Positions 6,902 to 15,751 of a stretch of 52,768 bases of DNA are shown piece by piece. Within the stretch, counting starts at the first letter, position 1, and each line of letters begins with the position of its first letter. Source of the DNA: Acidobacteriota bacterium (lineage in GTDB: Bacteria > Acidobacteriota > Polarisedimenticolia > J045); NCBI GenBank assembly GCA_017994815.1, contig JAGOJY010000030.1, positions 1-52,768 on the forward strand, read 5' to 3'. A program made the position numbers and the translations under genes. The notes below the pieces were generated by a model, which was given only the letters and a program-made list of their open reading frames with translations, searched no databases and was not told where the DNA came from.

Positions 6902-9024
6902 TCAGGCGACTCCGGTGCGAAGCGCAGCGGCGGGCCGTTGCGCCCGCCGAGCCGCGCCCCCTCGGTCGCCATCGCGGCGCCGCGCGCGCGCACCTCGTCC
7001 GCGTACGCGGCGCGCCCGAGCGCGCGCAGCAGTCGCTCCTGCACCCACAGCACGGTGGCGCGCGCGTCCTGCGCCGGGTCGTTCTCCGCGTCCACGCTCG
7101 CGAGGTCGAGCGCGCCGGCGGCTTCTTCGTTCCTGCCGAGCGCCGCCAGCGTGAGCGCGAAGCGCGGCCCGGCCGCCATGCGCTCTTTCGGCTCGCCCGC
7201 GGCGCGCACGACGGTGAGCCACGCGAGTTGCCCGAGGAGCAGGCCGCGGTCGAGGACGGCCGGCAGCGGCGCGTCGACGACGGCCAGCGGCGTCAACTCC
7301 ACCTCGCGCGGCTCGCCGCCCGGGCGCACGGTCAGCTTCAGCGCGACGCCGGGCGGCAACGCCCGCAGCCCCGAGTCGAGCGCCCGCGCACCGTCGAGCG
7401 GCGCACCGTTCAGCGCGAGGAGTTCCGCGCCCGGCGCGATCCCGGCGCCCGCGGCGGGGCTGCCGGGGACGACCGCCGCGACGACCGGCGCGCGCGCGGC
7501 GCGGCCCGCCACGTCGAGCCCGAGGTACGGCACGAACAGCGCGGGCGCCGTCACCAGCTGCGCGGCCACCGCGCGCGGCGCCTCGGTGTCGCGGGCGAGG
7601 TAGGCCACGACTTCGGCCAGGTCGCGCGCGATGTCCAGCACGACGACGCGCCGCGCGTCGAGCACGGGATCGCCGCCGGGCAGCGCGGCGACGAGAACGT
7701 CCGCCTCCGGCGCGGCCGCCCGCGCGGCCTCGCCCACGCGGGCCGGCGCGGCGCGCACGATGCGCGGAAAGAGCTGCGCGGGCCCACCCGGGAAGCGCGC
7801 GGCGAGCCGTGCCAAGAGATCGTCGCCCGCGGCGCGGCTCACCGTCACGGTGTTCCACGCCGCGCCGGGAAACCCCGGCAGCTCGAGTTGCTGGCCCTCG
7901 ATCAGCGCCACGGTCGGGCGCGGGGCCGGGGTGACGCTCACGACGTCATCCTCGGCCAGGTCGACGCGCGTGAACCAGGCGCGGCGGCCGCCGAGCGTGA
8001 GCGACAGCTCGTGCGGGCCCGGGCAGGCCTCGACCTTGCCCGGCTTCACCGGCTGGCCGTCGAGGGCGAAGATCCCCTCGGGGCGCGACCAGCGCAGGTC
8101 CACGCTCGCGCGGGCCGCCTCGAGCCGGCGGGTGCCCACGTCCTGCGGGCCCGGATCGGCGGCGTCGAGGACGACCTCGACCACCTGCTCGACGCGGCGC
8201 CGGCACGGCGCCTCGAGCACCAGCGTGTGCGGCCCGGGCGGGACTTCCGCGATCAGGAACGGCTTCGACGCGGCGCCGTCGCCGGGCTCGGTCGCGCCCA
8301 GCGGGCGATGGTCGAAGCTCACCGACACCCCCGCCGGCTCGGTGGTCAGGACGAGGTCGCGCGAAACCTGCTGCAGCTCCGCGCGCGCCTGCACGGTCTG
8401 CCCGGCCGCGACTTGCACGTCGGGCAGCACGGCGTCGGTGAAGTTGCGGCGGGAGCCGACGACCTGGTGCGTGCCGGCGAGCAGCGGCACCGCGCCCGCG
8501 GGCCCGGCGGCCGCCAGCCGTCCGTCGACCAGCACGCGCTCGCAGGCCAGCGGGACGCAGGTCAGCTCGAGTTGCCCGACCAGCGCCTTGCGCTTGCCGT
8601 CCACCAGCTTGGCGTAGGTCGGCCCGGTGATCTTCGGGTCGGGGGTGAACGCCGGCCAGGCGCGGACCAGCGTCTCCACGGTTTCCGCCGCCGCGGCGCG
8701 CTGGTCCAGGTTGAGCTGGCTCTGCGCCACGAGGTCGAGCGCGTGCGCCACCTGCTGCCGCAGCGCCAGCTCGCCGTCGCCGCTCGCCGTTTCCAGGAGC
8801 GGGGCGAGCGCGGCCCGCGCGCGGTTCGCCAGCTCGAGCGACTTCTCGAACTCCGTCTCGTCGAACGCCGCCTGCGCGGCGGCGATCAGCGCCGCGCCGT
8901 CCTCGCCGGCCGCCGGCGCCGCGACCTCGGCCGGCGCGTCCTGCGCGAGCGCCGCGGACGCGGGCCCGCCCAGCCACGCGGCCAGGACGATCCACGCCGC
9001 GAGACGTGGGCTCAGCGGTACCAC
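6898..9024 (-). CDS. Secreted PEGA-like/PDZ-domain protein, third gene of kinase operon
   Basis: This 708-aa protein starts at GTG 9022-9024 with GGGGAGG upstream and has a signal peptide ('LAAWIVLAAWLGGPASAALAQ'). An N-terminal helical, TPR-like part ('ALIAAAQAAFDETEFEKSLE') is followed by several PEGA-like beta units ('ACERVLVDGRLAAAGPAG', 'PAGVSVSFDHRPLGATEPG', 'GIFALDGQPVKPG'). A PDZ domain lies near the C-terminus ('VVPGSPAAGAGIAPGAELLA'). The protease-like spacing is not accompanied by a visible catalytic triad. It overlaps the upstream NHL-type gene by 13 bases and belongs to one operon with the Ser/Thr kinase, so it probably acts in the envelope branch of that pathway. Ligand unknown. 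Confidence 0.75.
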   Translation of the reverse strand: MVPLSPRLAAWIVLAAWLGGPASAALAQDAPAEVAAPAAGEDGAALIAAAQAAFDETEFEKSLELANRARAALAPLLETASGDGELALRQQVAHALDLVAQSQLNLDQRAAAAETVETLVRAWPAFTPDPKITGPTYAKLVDGKRKALVGQLELTCVPLACERVLVDGRLAAAGPAGAVPLLAGTHQVVGSRRNFTDAVLPDVQVAAGQTVQARAELQQVSRDLVLTTEPAGVSVSFDHRPLGATEPGDGAASKPFLIAEVPPGPHTLVLEAPCRRRVEQVVEVVLDAADPGPQDVGTRRLEAARASVDLRWSRPEGIFALDGQPVKPGKVEACPGPHELSLTLGGRRAWFTRVDLAEDDVVSVTPAPRPTVALIEGQQLELPGFPGAAWNTVTVSRAAGDDLLARLAARFPGGPAQLFPRIVRAAPARVGEAARAAAPEADVLVAALPGGDPVLDARRVVVLDIARDLAEVVAYLARDTEAPRAVAAQLVTAPALFVPYLGLDVAGRAARAPVVAAVVPGSPAAGAGIAPGAELLALNGAPLDGARALDSGLRALPPGVALKLTVRPGGEPREVELTPLAVVDAPLPAVLDRGLLLGQLAWLTVVRAAGEPKERMAAGPRFALTLAALGRNEEAAGALDLASVDAENDPAQDARATVLWVQERLLRALGRAAYADEVRARGAAMATEGARLGGRNGPPLRFAPESPD

Positions 9025-10505
9025 GTGAACCTCCCCGCCCGCGAATCGTAGACGCCGAGCGCGCCGGTGCGCTCGACGGTCAGCAACGTCGCCTTGGCCA
9101 GCGGCGACTCGCCGCCGGACACCGCCTGCGGCCAGCGCAGCAGCGGCTTGCCGGTCGGCGCGAACAGCAGCACCGTCGCGGAGCGCGCGTCGAGCACGTA
9201 GACGTTCCCCAGTTCGTCGCGTTCGAGGTCCACCGGCTTCTCGGCCGTCCCGGCGAGGGACACCGAGCCGACGAGTTCCCCGTTCGCGCCGACGTGGACC
9301 AGCGAGGGGGCCCGCAGCTCGAGCACCCACGCCCCGCCCTGCCCGTCGGCGACGGCGGCCGCGGGAAGCGCGCGCGGGGGTAGCGCGGCGGTCGCGGCGG
9401 CCGCGCCCCCGGGCTCGACGCGGATCAAGCGGTTCGCGCGGTCGTCCACGATCCACGCACCGCGCGGGCCGGCGGGGGCGATCGCCACCGGGCGAACGTC
9501 GGGGGGCACGGCGATGACGGTGCCGTCGCCGAGCGTGATCCCCGGCGCGCCGACCCAGCACAGGCGACCCCAGCCGTCCACGCCCAGCGCGATGATCCCC
9601 TGGGCCGCACGCCGCTCGAACTGTTGCGCCCCGCGCGCGAGCGAGAGGATCGCGTTGTCGCGCGGGAGCGCGGCGTGCACGGTGCCGTTGCCGTCGACGG
9701 CGAGGTCGGCCGGCTTGCCGGCGAGCGGCGTCGCCTCCGCCGCGGCGAACGGCCCGGCCGCGCGCGCGCCGGCGAACGCCAGCCGGTCGGCGAGCGTCGC
9801 GAGGTCGATCGCGCGCGCGACGGTCGGGGAGTCCGGCGGGCCGGCGAGCTGCGCCTTGCCCAGCAGCGGCAGCACGCCCTCGGCCGTCCCCGAGCGCGCC
9901 TCGGCCTGCGCGAGCACGTCCCAGGCCTCGGCGGCCAGCGGCCCGTTCGGCTCCGCGGTCAGCGATTCGAAGGCCAGCGCGCGCGCGCGGTCGGTGCGGC
10001 CGGCGTGGAGGTGCAGCCGCGCCGCGAGCACGCGCGCCTCGGGCACCTGCGGCGCGCCCGGGTGCAGGACGGGGAGCGTCGTCAACAACGCCGTCGCCTC
10101 GTCCACGTCGTAGGACGGCGACTGCGGGACCAGCCGCAGCAGCGCGAGCCGGTACATCGCCTCCGGCGCGCTGTCGGAGGCCGGCATCTCCTTGCGGATG
10201 CGCTCGAGGTCCGCGCGCGCCTGCTCGAGCATCGCCGTGGGCACGGTGACCTCGCCCAGCCGCTGCGGGGAGTCGATCGGCGCCGCGAGCCGCGCCAGCG
10301 CGAGCAGCGCGTCGTCGGACCACGCCCCGGCGGGATCGCGCTCGACGATCTGGCGGTACAGCGCGCGGGCCTGCTCGAGCTGCCCGTCGCGCTCGAGGTC
10401 GCGGGCCGCGGCGAGCTGCCGCTCGGAGATCGAGGTCTGGGCCTGCGTGCCCGCCGGCGCGAACGCCAGCGCGGCGAGCGCCAGCACGGCCCCGCGCGCG
10501 CTCAC
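9012..10505 (-). CDS. Secreted TPR/NHL-repeat (beta-propeller-like) protein
   Basis: This 497-aa protein has a signal peptide after its GTG start at 10503-10505 ('VLALAALAFAPAGTQAQ'). The N-terminal half is helical and TPR-like ('LERDGQLEQARALYRQIVER', 'LHLHAGRTDRARALAFESL'). The C-terminal half carries NHL-like units: 'PADLAVDGNGTVHAALPRD', 'GAWIVDDRANRLIRVEPGG', 'KPVDLERDELGNVYVLDARS'. NHL propellers usually bind proteins or ligands. It overlaps the kinase stop (GTGA) and runs into the PDZ gene, so all three are coupled. A sensor or envelope scaffold role is inferred. Confidence 0.75.
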   Translation of the reverse strand: MSARGAVLALAALAFAPAGTQAQTSISERQLAAARDLERDGQLEQARALYRQIVERDPAGAWSDDALLALARLAAPIDSPQRLGEVTVPTAMLEQARADLERIRKEMPASDSAPEAMYRLALLRLVPQSPSYDVDEATALLTTLPVLHPGAPQVPEARVLAARLHLHAGRTDRARALAFESLTAEPNGPLAAEAWDVLAQAEARSGTAEGVLPLLGKAQLAGPPDSPTVARAIDLATLADRLAFAGARAAGPFAAAEATPLAGKPADLAVDGNGTVHAALPRDNAILSLARGAQQFERRAAQGIIALGVDGWGRLCWVGAPGITLGDGTVIAVPPDVRPVAIAPAGPRGAWIVDDRANRLIRVEPGGAAAATAALPPRALPAAAVADGQGGAWVLELRAPSLVHVGANGELVGSVSLAGTAEKPVDLERDELGNVYVLDARSATVLLFAPTGKPLLRWPQAVSGGESPLAKATLLTVERTGALGVYDSRAGRFTWYR

Positions 10506-12517
10506 GACCAGTCCTCGCGGCCGATGCGCACCGTCGACTCCTCGCCGGCGCGGATCGTGATCGAGCGCGTGACGTGCTCGCCGGTCGCCGGGTTTTCCAC
10601 GATCACCTCGAGCGTTCCGGGAGCGATCGCCTGCCCCGCCACGGGCGAGGCGCCGAGATCGAGCTGGCCGTGGCTCCCGCGCACCTTGACGTTCGCGCCG
10701 CCCGGGACGGTGCGGACCGACAGCTTGCCCAGCGCCGGGAACGACACGCCGAGCCGCGCGGCGCCGCCGCTCGGAACGTTGACCGTGGCGCTGCCCTCGT
10801 ACAGGACCTCGGGCGCGCGCAGCGCCACGCGGTACGTGCCGGGGGCGAGTTCCAGCGTCTCGCCGGCCCGGCCGAGCCGGCGGTTGCCGGGCACCTGGAA
10901 CACCGTCACCGCGTAACCGGGCGCGGACGGGATCGCCAGTCGGCCGTTCGGCGGCGCGTCGAGCGCGACGGCGGCGAGCTGCCGGCGCCAGGTGTCCAGC
11001 GTGTCGTCGGCCGACAGCTCGATGCGCGTGGCCGTGCGGCCCGCGGCCGCCACCTCGACGACGTGCGCGCGGCAGAGCTGCAGCGGCACGCTGGCCGGCG
11101 TGCGCTCCGCGTGCGCCCGGCCGTCGACCGTGACGCTGGCGTTCGCGGGATCGCTCTTGACCTCGAGCGTCTCCTGCCGCGGCTCCGTGGTCACGCGCAC
11201 GGCGTCCGGCAAGCGGCCCGGCTCCAGCGTCGCCTCGCCGGAGCGGCACTTGTCGTCCACCTCGAGCACGATCGGCCCCGCGGCGTCGCCGGCGATCACG
11301 ACCTGCCCCGCCTCGAGGCGCGCCTGCCCGGTGCGCACCTTCAGTACCAGCCCCGGCGGGTCGGTCTGCACCGCCAGCCGCCGGTCGGGCGCGGTCATCC
11401 GCAACGCGTTGCCGAACCCGCCGAGGCTGGCCGACATCCAGTCCTCGAGCGGCCGGCGCGCGCCGCCGAGCGGGTCGGCGCCGAGCCAGCGCGGCGCGGT
11501 CCACGCGCCGACGAGGAGCAGGACCGCGGCGGCCGCGATGTACGGCCACGCACGGCGGGGCCGGCGCGCGCGCGGCTCACCGGCCGCGACCCGCTTTTCC
11601 GAAACCGCCGGGTTGGCGCTGGAGAACTTGGCGGCCTCGCCCGGCGGGGGCAGCTCGAGGCCCTCCTGGACCCCGCCCAGCTCGCGCACCAGCGTGCGCA
11701 GCGCGGCCGCGAACTCGCCCGCGCCGGCGTGGCGCTGCTCGGGGTCCTTCGACAGCGCCACGTCGAAGAACGCCTGCACCGACGGCGGCAGGTCCGGGTT
11801 GAACTCGGCGAGCGGCGGGGGCGCCTCGTTGACGATCCGGTACAGCACCGAGGAGACGCTGTCGCCGACGAACGGGCGGCGTCCGACCAGCATCTCGTAC
11901 AGCATCACCGCCAGCGAGAACAGGTCGGAGCGGCCGTCGATCGTCCGTCCCGCGACCTGCTCCGGCGACATGTAATTTGGCGTGCCGAGCAGAGTGTCGG
12001 CGGCGGTGAGCGAGGTGCGCGGGTCCTTGGCCAGTCCGAAGTCGGTCACCTTGGCCGTGCCGTCGGCGAGGAGCACGACGTTCGCCGGCTTCACGTCGCG
12101 GTGCACGAGGCCGCGCTTGTGCGCCTCGCCGATGCCCAGCGCCGACTGCGCGCCGATGTCGAGGACCTTGACCGCGGGCAGCAGGTGTCCCGGCTTGGTG
12201 TAGCGATCGAGGGTCGTGCCCTCGAGGAACTCCATCGCGATGTACGGGATGCCGTCCTGCTCGCCGACGTCGTGCACGGTGACGAGGTTCGGGTGCGAGA
12301 GCGCCGCGGCGGCACGCGCCTCGCGCAGGAACCGCGCGCGCGCCTCGTTCTGCTCGTCTTCGCTGAGCCCGGCCAGAACGCTCAGGCGCTTGATCGCGAC
12401 GCGCCGGTGCAGCGCCGGGTCTCGGGCGAGGTACACCTCGCCGACCGCGCCCCGCCCGAGGAGCTGGACGACCTCGTAACGGCCGATCGTGGCGGGGCTT
12501 TCGGCAGACTGCGTCAT
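10502..12517 (-). CDS. Transmembrane Ser/Thr protein kinase with C-terminal PEGA-like domains
   Basis: This 671-aa Hanks-type kinase has a glycine loop [10 protein letters not shown], catalytic Lys43 (VAIKRL), the catalytic loop [12 protein letters not shown] in VTDFGLA and the [10 protein letters not shown] segment. The kinase domain covers about residues 12-280. One membrane helix follows ([14 protein letters not shown], about 326-345). The outer part has PEGA-like repeats such as '[19 protein letters not shown]', plus further beta-rich units with a conserved '[11 protein letters not shown]' pattern. It leads a three-gene operon with secreted NHL and PDZ proteins, so the external domain may interact with those partners. 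A sigma-70-type promoter lies upstream. Confidence 0.93.
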   Translation of the reverse strand: MTQSAESPATIGRYEVVQLLGRGAVGEVYLARDPALHRRVAIKRLSVLAGLSEDEQNEARARFLREARAAAALSHPNLVTVHDVGEQDGIPYIAMEFLEGTTLDRYTKPGHLLPAVKVLDIGAQSALGIGEAHKRGLVHRDVKPANVVLLADGTAKVTDFGLAKDPRTSLTAADTLLGTPNYMSPEQVAGRTIDGRSDLFSLAVMLYEMLVGRRPFVGDSVSSVLYRIVNEAPPPLAEFNPDLPPSVQAFFDVALSKDPEQRHAGAGEFAAALRTLVRELGGVQEGLELPPPGEAAKFSSANPAVSEKRVAAGEPRARRPRRAWPYIAAAAVLLLVGAWTAPRWLGADPLGGARRPLEDWMSASLGGFGNALRMTAPDRRLAVQTDPPGLVLKVRTGQARLEAGQVVIAGDAAGPIVLEVDDKCRSGEATLEPGRLPDAVRVTTEPRQETLEVKSDPANASVTVDGRAHAERTPASVPLQLCRAHVVEVAAAGRTATRIELSADDTLDTWRRQLAAVALDAPPNGRLAIPSAPGYAVTVFQVPGNRRLGRAGETLELAPGTYRVALRAPEVLYEGSATVNVPSGGAARLGVSFPALGKLSVRTVPGGANVKVRGSHGQLDLGASPVAGQAIAPGTLEVIVENPATGEHVTRSITIRAGEESTVRIGREDWS

Positions 12518-12559
12518 TCGTCCGCGCGCGCTCTCCGGGCAGGCCAGGGGTCCTGCGGA

Positions 12560-12588
12560 AGCGTAGGACGCCCCCCCACCAGTGTCAA
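12560..12588 (-). promoter_or_regulatory. Sigma-70-type promoter for the Ser/Thr kinase operon
   Basis: On the minus strand, a perfect -35 TTGACA (12588-12583), a 17-nt spacer and -10 TACGCT (12565-12560) precede the kinase ATG at 12517. Transcription would begin near 12553, giving a leader of about 36 bases. Confidence 0.65.
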
Positions 12589-12628
12589 CGAACCCTCCCC
12601 CCGTTCATCTCTCTTATCATGGCAGGCC

Positions 12629-13294
12629 ATGATCGAGTCGATCGAACGTTCCCCCGACGTCCGCGACCTGGTCTCGCTGGCCCTGGTCGAGGGCCGCGGC
12701 GCTCGGCCGGGGGCGGGCGAACCCGAGCTCGGCGACGAGATCGCCCGCGCGGTCGAGGATCTGTGCCGGAGCCACGCCGGGCAGACCGCCGGCCAGATCC
12801 CGCACCTGCAGCCGGCGCGGGAGCTGTACCACGCGCTGGGCATCGATCCCACACGCCATCGCCCCAGCCCCGAGGCGCTGCTGCGGCGCATCCTGCGCGG
12901 CGACGAGTTCCCGCGGATTCACCCGGCGGTCGACCTGGGCAACCTGTGGGCGCTGCTCTCCGGGCTGCCGATCGGGCTCTACGACATGGCGCGCGTCGAA
13001 GGCGGGAAGGTGACCGTGCGCCGCGGCGCTGCCGGCGAATCGTTCCCCGGGATCAACAAGCCCGAGATCCACGTCGAGGGGCGGCTCGTGCTGGCCGACG
13101 CGCGCGGGCCGTTCGGCAACCCGACCTCGGACTCGGCCCGGACGGCCGTGGGCGCCCAGACGACGGACCTTTTGTACGTGATGTTCGCGCCGACCGGCTT
13201 CGACATCGGCCGCCTCGACCGCTGGACCGCCTGGCTGCGCGAGCGCCTCGAGGCCCTGCTCGAGGCCCGCGCCATCTCCGGCGTCCTGCCGTAA
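12629..13294 (+). CDS. Stand-alone B3/B4 tRNA-binding-domain protein
   Basis: This 221-aa soluble protein resembles the B3/B4 domain of phenylalanyl-tRNA synthetase beta and its free-standing relatives. Family features include 'VDLGNLWALLSGLPIGLYDM', 'FPGINKPEIHVEGRLVLADA' and the conserved 'GPFGNPTSDSARTAVG' loop, which in this family lies at the substrate pocket. Free-standing members are thought to edit mischarged tRNA or bind amino acids, but their roles are mostly untested. It starts with ATG at 12629, divergent from the kinase operon and convergent with the atp genes. The next-door tRNA-related gene is selC, more than 11 kb away. Confidence 0.85.
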   Translation: MIESIERSPDVRDLVSLALVEGRGARPGAGEPELGDEIARAVEDLCRSHAGQTAGQIPHLQPARELYHALGIDPTRHRPSPEALLRRILRGDEFPRIHPAVDLGNLWALLSGLPIGLYDMARVEGGKVTVRRGAAGESFPGINKPEIHVEGRLVLADARGPFGNPTSDSARTAVGAQTTDLLYVMFAPTGFDIGRLDRWTAWLRERLEALLEARAISGVLP

Positions 13295-13320
13295 GGTCAG
13301 GGTCCCGCGACGAGAAGGAC

Positions 13321-13346
13321 GGGGACGGGCGGGATCACCCGTCCCC
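13321..13346. terminator. Bidirectional hairpin between convergent units
   Basis: GGGGACGGG (13321-13329) pairs perfectly with CCCGTCCCC (13338-13346) around an 8-nt loop. It lies between the B3/B4 gene (stop 13294) and atpF (stop 13350), where it could terminate transcription from both sides. Confidence 0.65.
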
Positions 13347-13349
13347 CGG

Positions 13350-13871
13350 TCAGCGTTTCTCCAGCTCGGAGACGAAGCGCTCGGCCAGCGCGCGCTGGTT
13401 CGGCTCGTCGAGGTTGTGGCGCAAAAGGCGCGAGGCGACATCGACGGCGAGGTCGGCCACGGTCGAGCGGATCTGCGTCAGCGCGCCGCGCGTTTCCTGC
13501 TCGATCTGCTCGCGCCCGCGGGCGACGATGCGCTCGTACTCCTCGCGCGCCTCCTGCACCAGGCGCGCGCGCTCGCGGCCCGCTTCCTTCTGGGCCGCGG
13601 CGATCATCTCGGCCGACTCGCGGCGGCCCTTGTCCAGGAGCGCCTTGTGCTCCTCGAGTAGCCGCTGCGCCTCGTCGCGGTCGTGCCGCGCCTGCTCGAT
13701 CGAGCCGCGGATCGCCTTGTCGCGCTTGTCCAGCGCGCTGATCATCATGCCCCAGCCGTAGCGATACAGGACCGCGAGCAGCACCAGGAAGACGATCAGC
13801 GTCCAGAGCCACAGCCCCGGGTTGACCCGCAGCAGCGGGTTGTCGCCCGTCGCGGCCAGAACGGCCAGCAT
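13350..13871 (-). CDS. atpF: ATP synthase Fo subunit b
   Basis: This 173-aa protein is the peripheral-stalk subunit linking Fo to F1. It has one N-terminal membrane helix ('LWLWTLIVFLVLLAVLYRYG') followed by a long charged helix typical of subunit b ('SIEQARHDRDEAQRLLEEHK', 'AAAQKEAGRERARLVQEARE'). The length is normal. It is the last gene of the long nuo-atp run, nine bases after atpE. The F1 genes (atpH, A, G, D, C) that often follow are absent: the next gene is convergent, so they must be elsewhere. Confidence 0.93.
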   Translation of the reverse strand: MLAVLAATGDNPLLRVNPGLWLWTLIVFLVLLAVLYRYGWGMMISALDKRDKAIRGSIEQARHDRDEAQRLLEEHKALLDKGRRESAEMIAAAQKEAGRERARLVQEAREEYERIVARGREQIEQETRGALTQIRSTVADLAVDVASRLLRHNLDEPNQRALAERFVSELEKR

Positions 13872-13880
13872 CGCCGCCGC

Positions 13881-14216
13881 CTAGCGCGTGAACACGACGA
13901 GCATGCAGACGATCAGCCCGACGACCGCCACGCCTTCGAGGAGGAACAGCGGCAGGTTGACCGCGCCGATGATGCTCGTGGCGGCGGAGGGCTGGCGCGC
14001 GATGCTCTCGGCCATGGACGAAGTGAAGCGCCCGATGCCGAACCCGGCGCCGATCGCGATCAGCCCGGCGCCCAGCGCCGCGCCGAGCCCGGCGTAATCG
14101 CCCATCCCGCGCGCCGGCGCGGCCGCGTGTTCGTCCTGCGCGAAGGCAGCCGGGGACACCGCCAGCACCGTCGCCAACACCAGGACCAGACCCGCGAACT
14201 TCAGCGCATTGCTCAT
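13881..14216 (-). CDS. atpE: ATP synthase Fo subunit c with N-terminal signal-like extension
   Basis: This 111-aa protein forms the rotating c ring. Two membrane helices are joined by the conserved polar loop 'SIARQPSAA'. The proton-binding Glu lies in helix 2 (LPLFLLEGVAVVGL). I see neither the helix-1 Gln nor the Glu-Ser/Thr pair typical of sodium-type rings, so protons are the likely ion. The N-terminus is extended by about 35 residues that look like a cleavable signal peptide (LVLATVLAVSPAAFAQ). The ATG at 14214-14216 follows GAGGGA. The preceding gene in the operon is atpB. Confidence 0.93.
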   Translation of the reverse strand: MSNALKFAGLVLVLATVLAVSPAAFAQDEHAAAPARGMGDYAGLGAALGAGLIAIGAGFGIGRFTSSMAESIARQPSAATSIIGAVNLPLFLLEGVAVVGLIVCMLVVFTR

Positions 14217-14268
14217 TCCCTCGTCCCTCCCGCCGGCAGCGCGAGCCCGGCGTCTGCATTTTCCGTGT

Positions 14269-15138
14269 CTAGTGCGAGTGAATCGCCATTCCGATGAACA
14301 CGCCCGACAACAACGCAAACACGTACGCCTGAACGAAGGCGACGATGATCTCCAGGAGCATGATCGCCACCGCCAGCCCGACGACCGGCACGCCGACCAA
14401 AACGCTCTGCAGGATGAACACGATCGCCAGGAGCCCCAGGATCCCGAGGTGGCCGGCGGTCATGTTGGCCGCGAGTCGCATGGTGAGCGCGAACGGCTTG
14501 ACCAGCGTCGAGATGATCTCGATCGGCAGCAGCAGGAACCAGCGGATCGGGAACGGCACCCCCTTCGGCGCGAGGTGCGCGAAGTGGCCGACCACCCCGT
14601 GCTTGGCGATGCCGAACAGGATGATGGCGAAGAACGTGATCGAGGCCAGCGTGGCCGTGATGTTGAAGTTCGAGGTCGGCGTGCTCCCGCCCTCGATCAC
14701 CTTCTGGTACAGGAACGACTCGTGACCGACGAGCGGCCCGAGCGCCACGCCCATGACCTCGGAGATCGGGACCAGGCCGAGCAGGTTGCAGGTCAGGATG
14801 AAGAAGAAGAAGTTCAGGAGCAGCGGCGCAACCTTGGGGGCGAAGCGCTCGCCGGCGTGGGGCAGCGCGATGTCGCGGTAGAAGTGCTCGACGAACGGGT
14901 CGAGCATCTGCGACCAGCGCGTGCGCGGCACCCCGTCCGCGTCGTAGCCGCGCACCGCGCGCAGGACGCCGATGAAGACGACCAGCGCCGCCACGACCAT
15001 GAACAGCACGGCCTTGGTCGGGCTCCACCACGCGCCCTCGATCCACGGCGCGCTGTCGCCGACGTGCGAGAGGATGACGTTCGCGTTGAACCCCTCCTCG
15101 GTCGCCAGCAAGGTCGCCAAGCCGAGCACGCCATTCAC
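14269..15138 (-). CDS. atpB: ATP synthase Fo subunit a
   Basis: This 289-aa multi-pass membrane protein forms the ion half-channels next to the c ring. The essential arginine lies in 'KPFALTMRLAANMTAGH', with further family features 'NLLGLVPISE' and 'AYVFALLSGVFIGMA' near the C-terminus. The start is a GTG at 15136-15138 that overlaps the upstream stop as GTGA; the longer reading would run deep into the upstream gene. It lies between the atpI-like gene and atpE in the usual order. Confidence 0.95.
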   Translation of the reverse strand: MNGVLGLATLLATEEGFNANVILSHVGDSAPWIEGAWWSPTKAVLFMVVAALVVFIGVLRAVRGYDADGVPRTRWSQMLDPFVEHFYRDIALPHAGERFAPKVAPLLLNFFFFILTCNLLGLVPISEVMGVALGPLVGHESFLYQKVIEGGSTPTSNFNITATLASITFFAIILFGIAKHGVVGHFAHLAPKGVPFPIRWFLLLPIEIISTLVKPFALTMRLAANMTAGHLGILGLLAIVFILQSVLVGVPVVGLAVAIMLLEIIVAFVQAYVFALLSGVFIGMAIHSH

Positions 15139-15419
15139 TCCCGCCGGGCCGCCAGGGCCCGCGCTTCCCATCCCGCCACGAGCAACCAACCCACCACGGC
15201 GCCCGCGGTGACCGCCAGCGGCCGGCCGCCGAACGCGCCGATCCCGAGCGCCACCACCGCCAGCGCCGCCGCCGCGCGGGCGGCCATCCGCAACAGCCGC
15301 GCGCGCACGTAGCGCTCGAGCGGTCGCCGGGGCACCGGGACCGCGCGCCCCACCGCGAACCCGGCCAGCGCCACCGCGCCCAGCGCCGCGGCCGCCTCGC
15401 CGAACGCGCCGCCGGTCAC
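15135..15419 (-). CDS. Small membrane protein in the AtpI position
   Basis: This 94-aa, very Ala/Arg-rich membrane protein has about three to four hydrophobic segments (GAVALAGFAVGRAV, AAALAVVALGIGAFGG, AVTAGAVVGWLLVAGW). It lies between atpZ and atpB with a GTGA overlap at each end, exactly where the ATP synthase assembly factor AtpI (subunit I) is usually encoded. Sequence identity to AtpI is not obvious, so the name rests on position and topology. Confidence 0.65.
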   Translation of the reverse strand: MTGGAFGEAAAALGAVALAGFAVGRAVPVPRRPLERYVRARLLRMAARAAAALAVVALGIGAFGGRPLAVTAGAVVGWLLVAGWEARALAARRE

Positions 15420-15673
15420 GGCTCGCGGTTCCGCGGACCGAGCACGAACTTCCCCAGCTGGTACATGCCGATCACCAGCCCCAGCAGCATGCCCGCGATC
15501 AGCAGCCATGGGCGCGTGCCGAACCTCCGGTCGAGCCACCAGCCGCCCAAAACGCCGAGCACGATCGTCGCGCTCAGCGTCCAGACCGCGGCCATCGCCG
15601 GCCCGGCCTGTCCCAGGATGTGGCCGATGTGCCCCGGCAGCCCGCGCTCCGGCCCTCCCGCGGAACGGCGCAT
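15416..15673 (-). CDS. AtpZ/AtpI-family ATP synthase accessory membrane protein
   Basis: This 85-aa protein has two membrane helices ('AVWTLSATIVLGVLGGWWLD' and 'WLLIAGMLLGLVIGMYQLG') separated by 'RRFGTRPW'. This is the layout of AtpZ, the small protein encoded ahead of Fo genes. I chose the ATG at 15671-15673; the frame is open to a GTG at 15748, four bases from the nuoN stop, and an extra 25 charged residues are possible. Known family members help ring assembly or magnesium uptake. It begins the Fo block directly after nuoN. Confidence 0.75.
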   Translation of the reverse strand: MRRSAGGPERGLPGHIGHILGQAGPAMAAVWTLSATIVLGVLGGWWLDRRFGTRPWLLIAGMLLGLVIGMYQLGKFVLGPRNREP

Positions 15674-15751
15674 GCTACCAGATTCGTTCGCGGGCGCAAA
15701 AGCCTTGCGCTCGTTCGACTTGCCCGGGTCGTTGCCGCGCGGCGCCACCCC

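Noticed and set aside
4180..9051. Very long plus-strand open frame (over 1600 codons) across 4.2-9.1 kb
   Set aside because: It is antisense to NtrC, PAS-DHp and the PDZ gene, rich in Arg/Ala/Gly with no domain. High GC keeps antisense frames open.
6898..10323. Single 1141-aa reading of the PDZ gene
   Set aside because: The upstream half is Arg-rich and antisense-like over the NHL gene. A GTG with a good ribosome site at 9024 fits the signal peptide.
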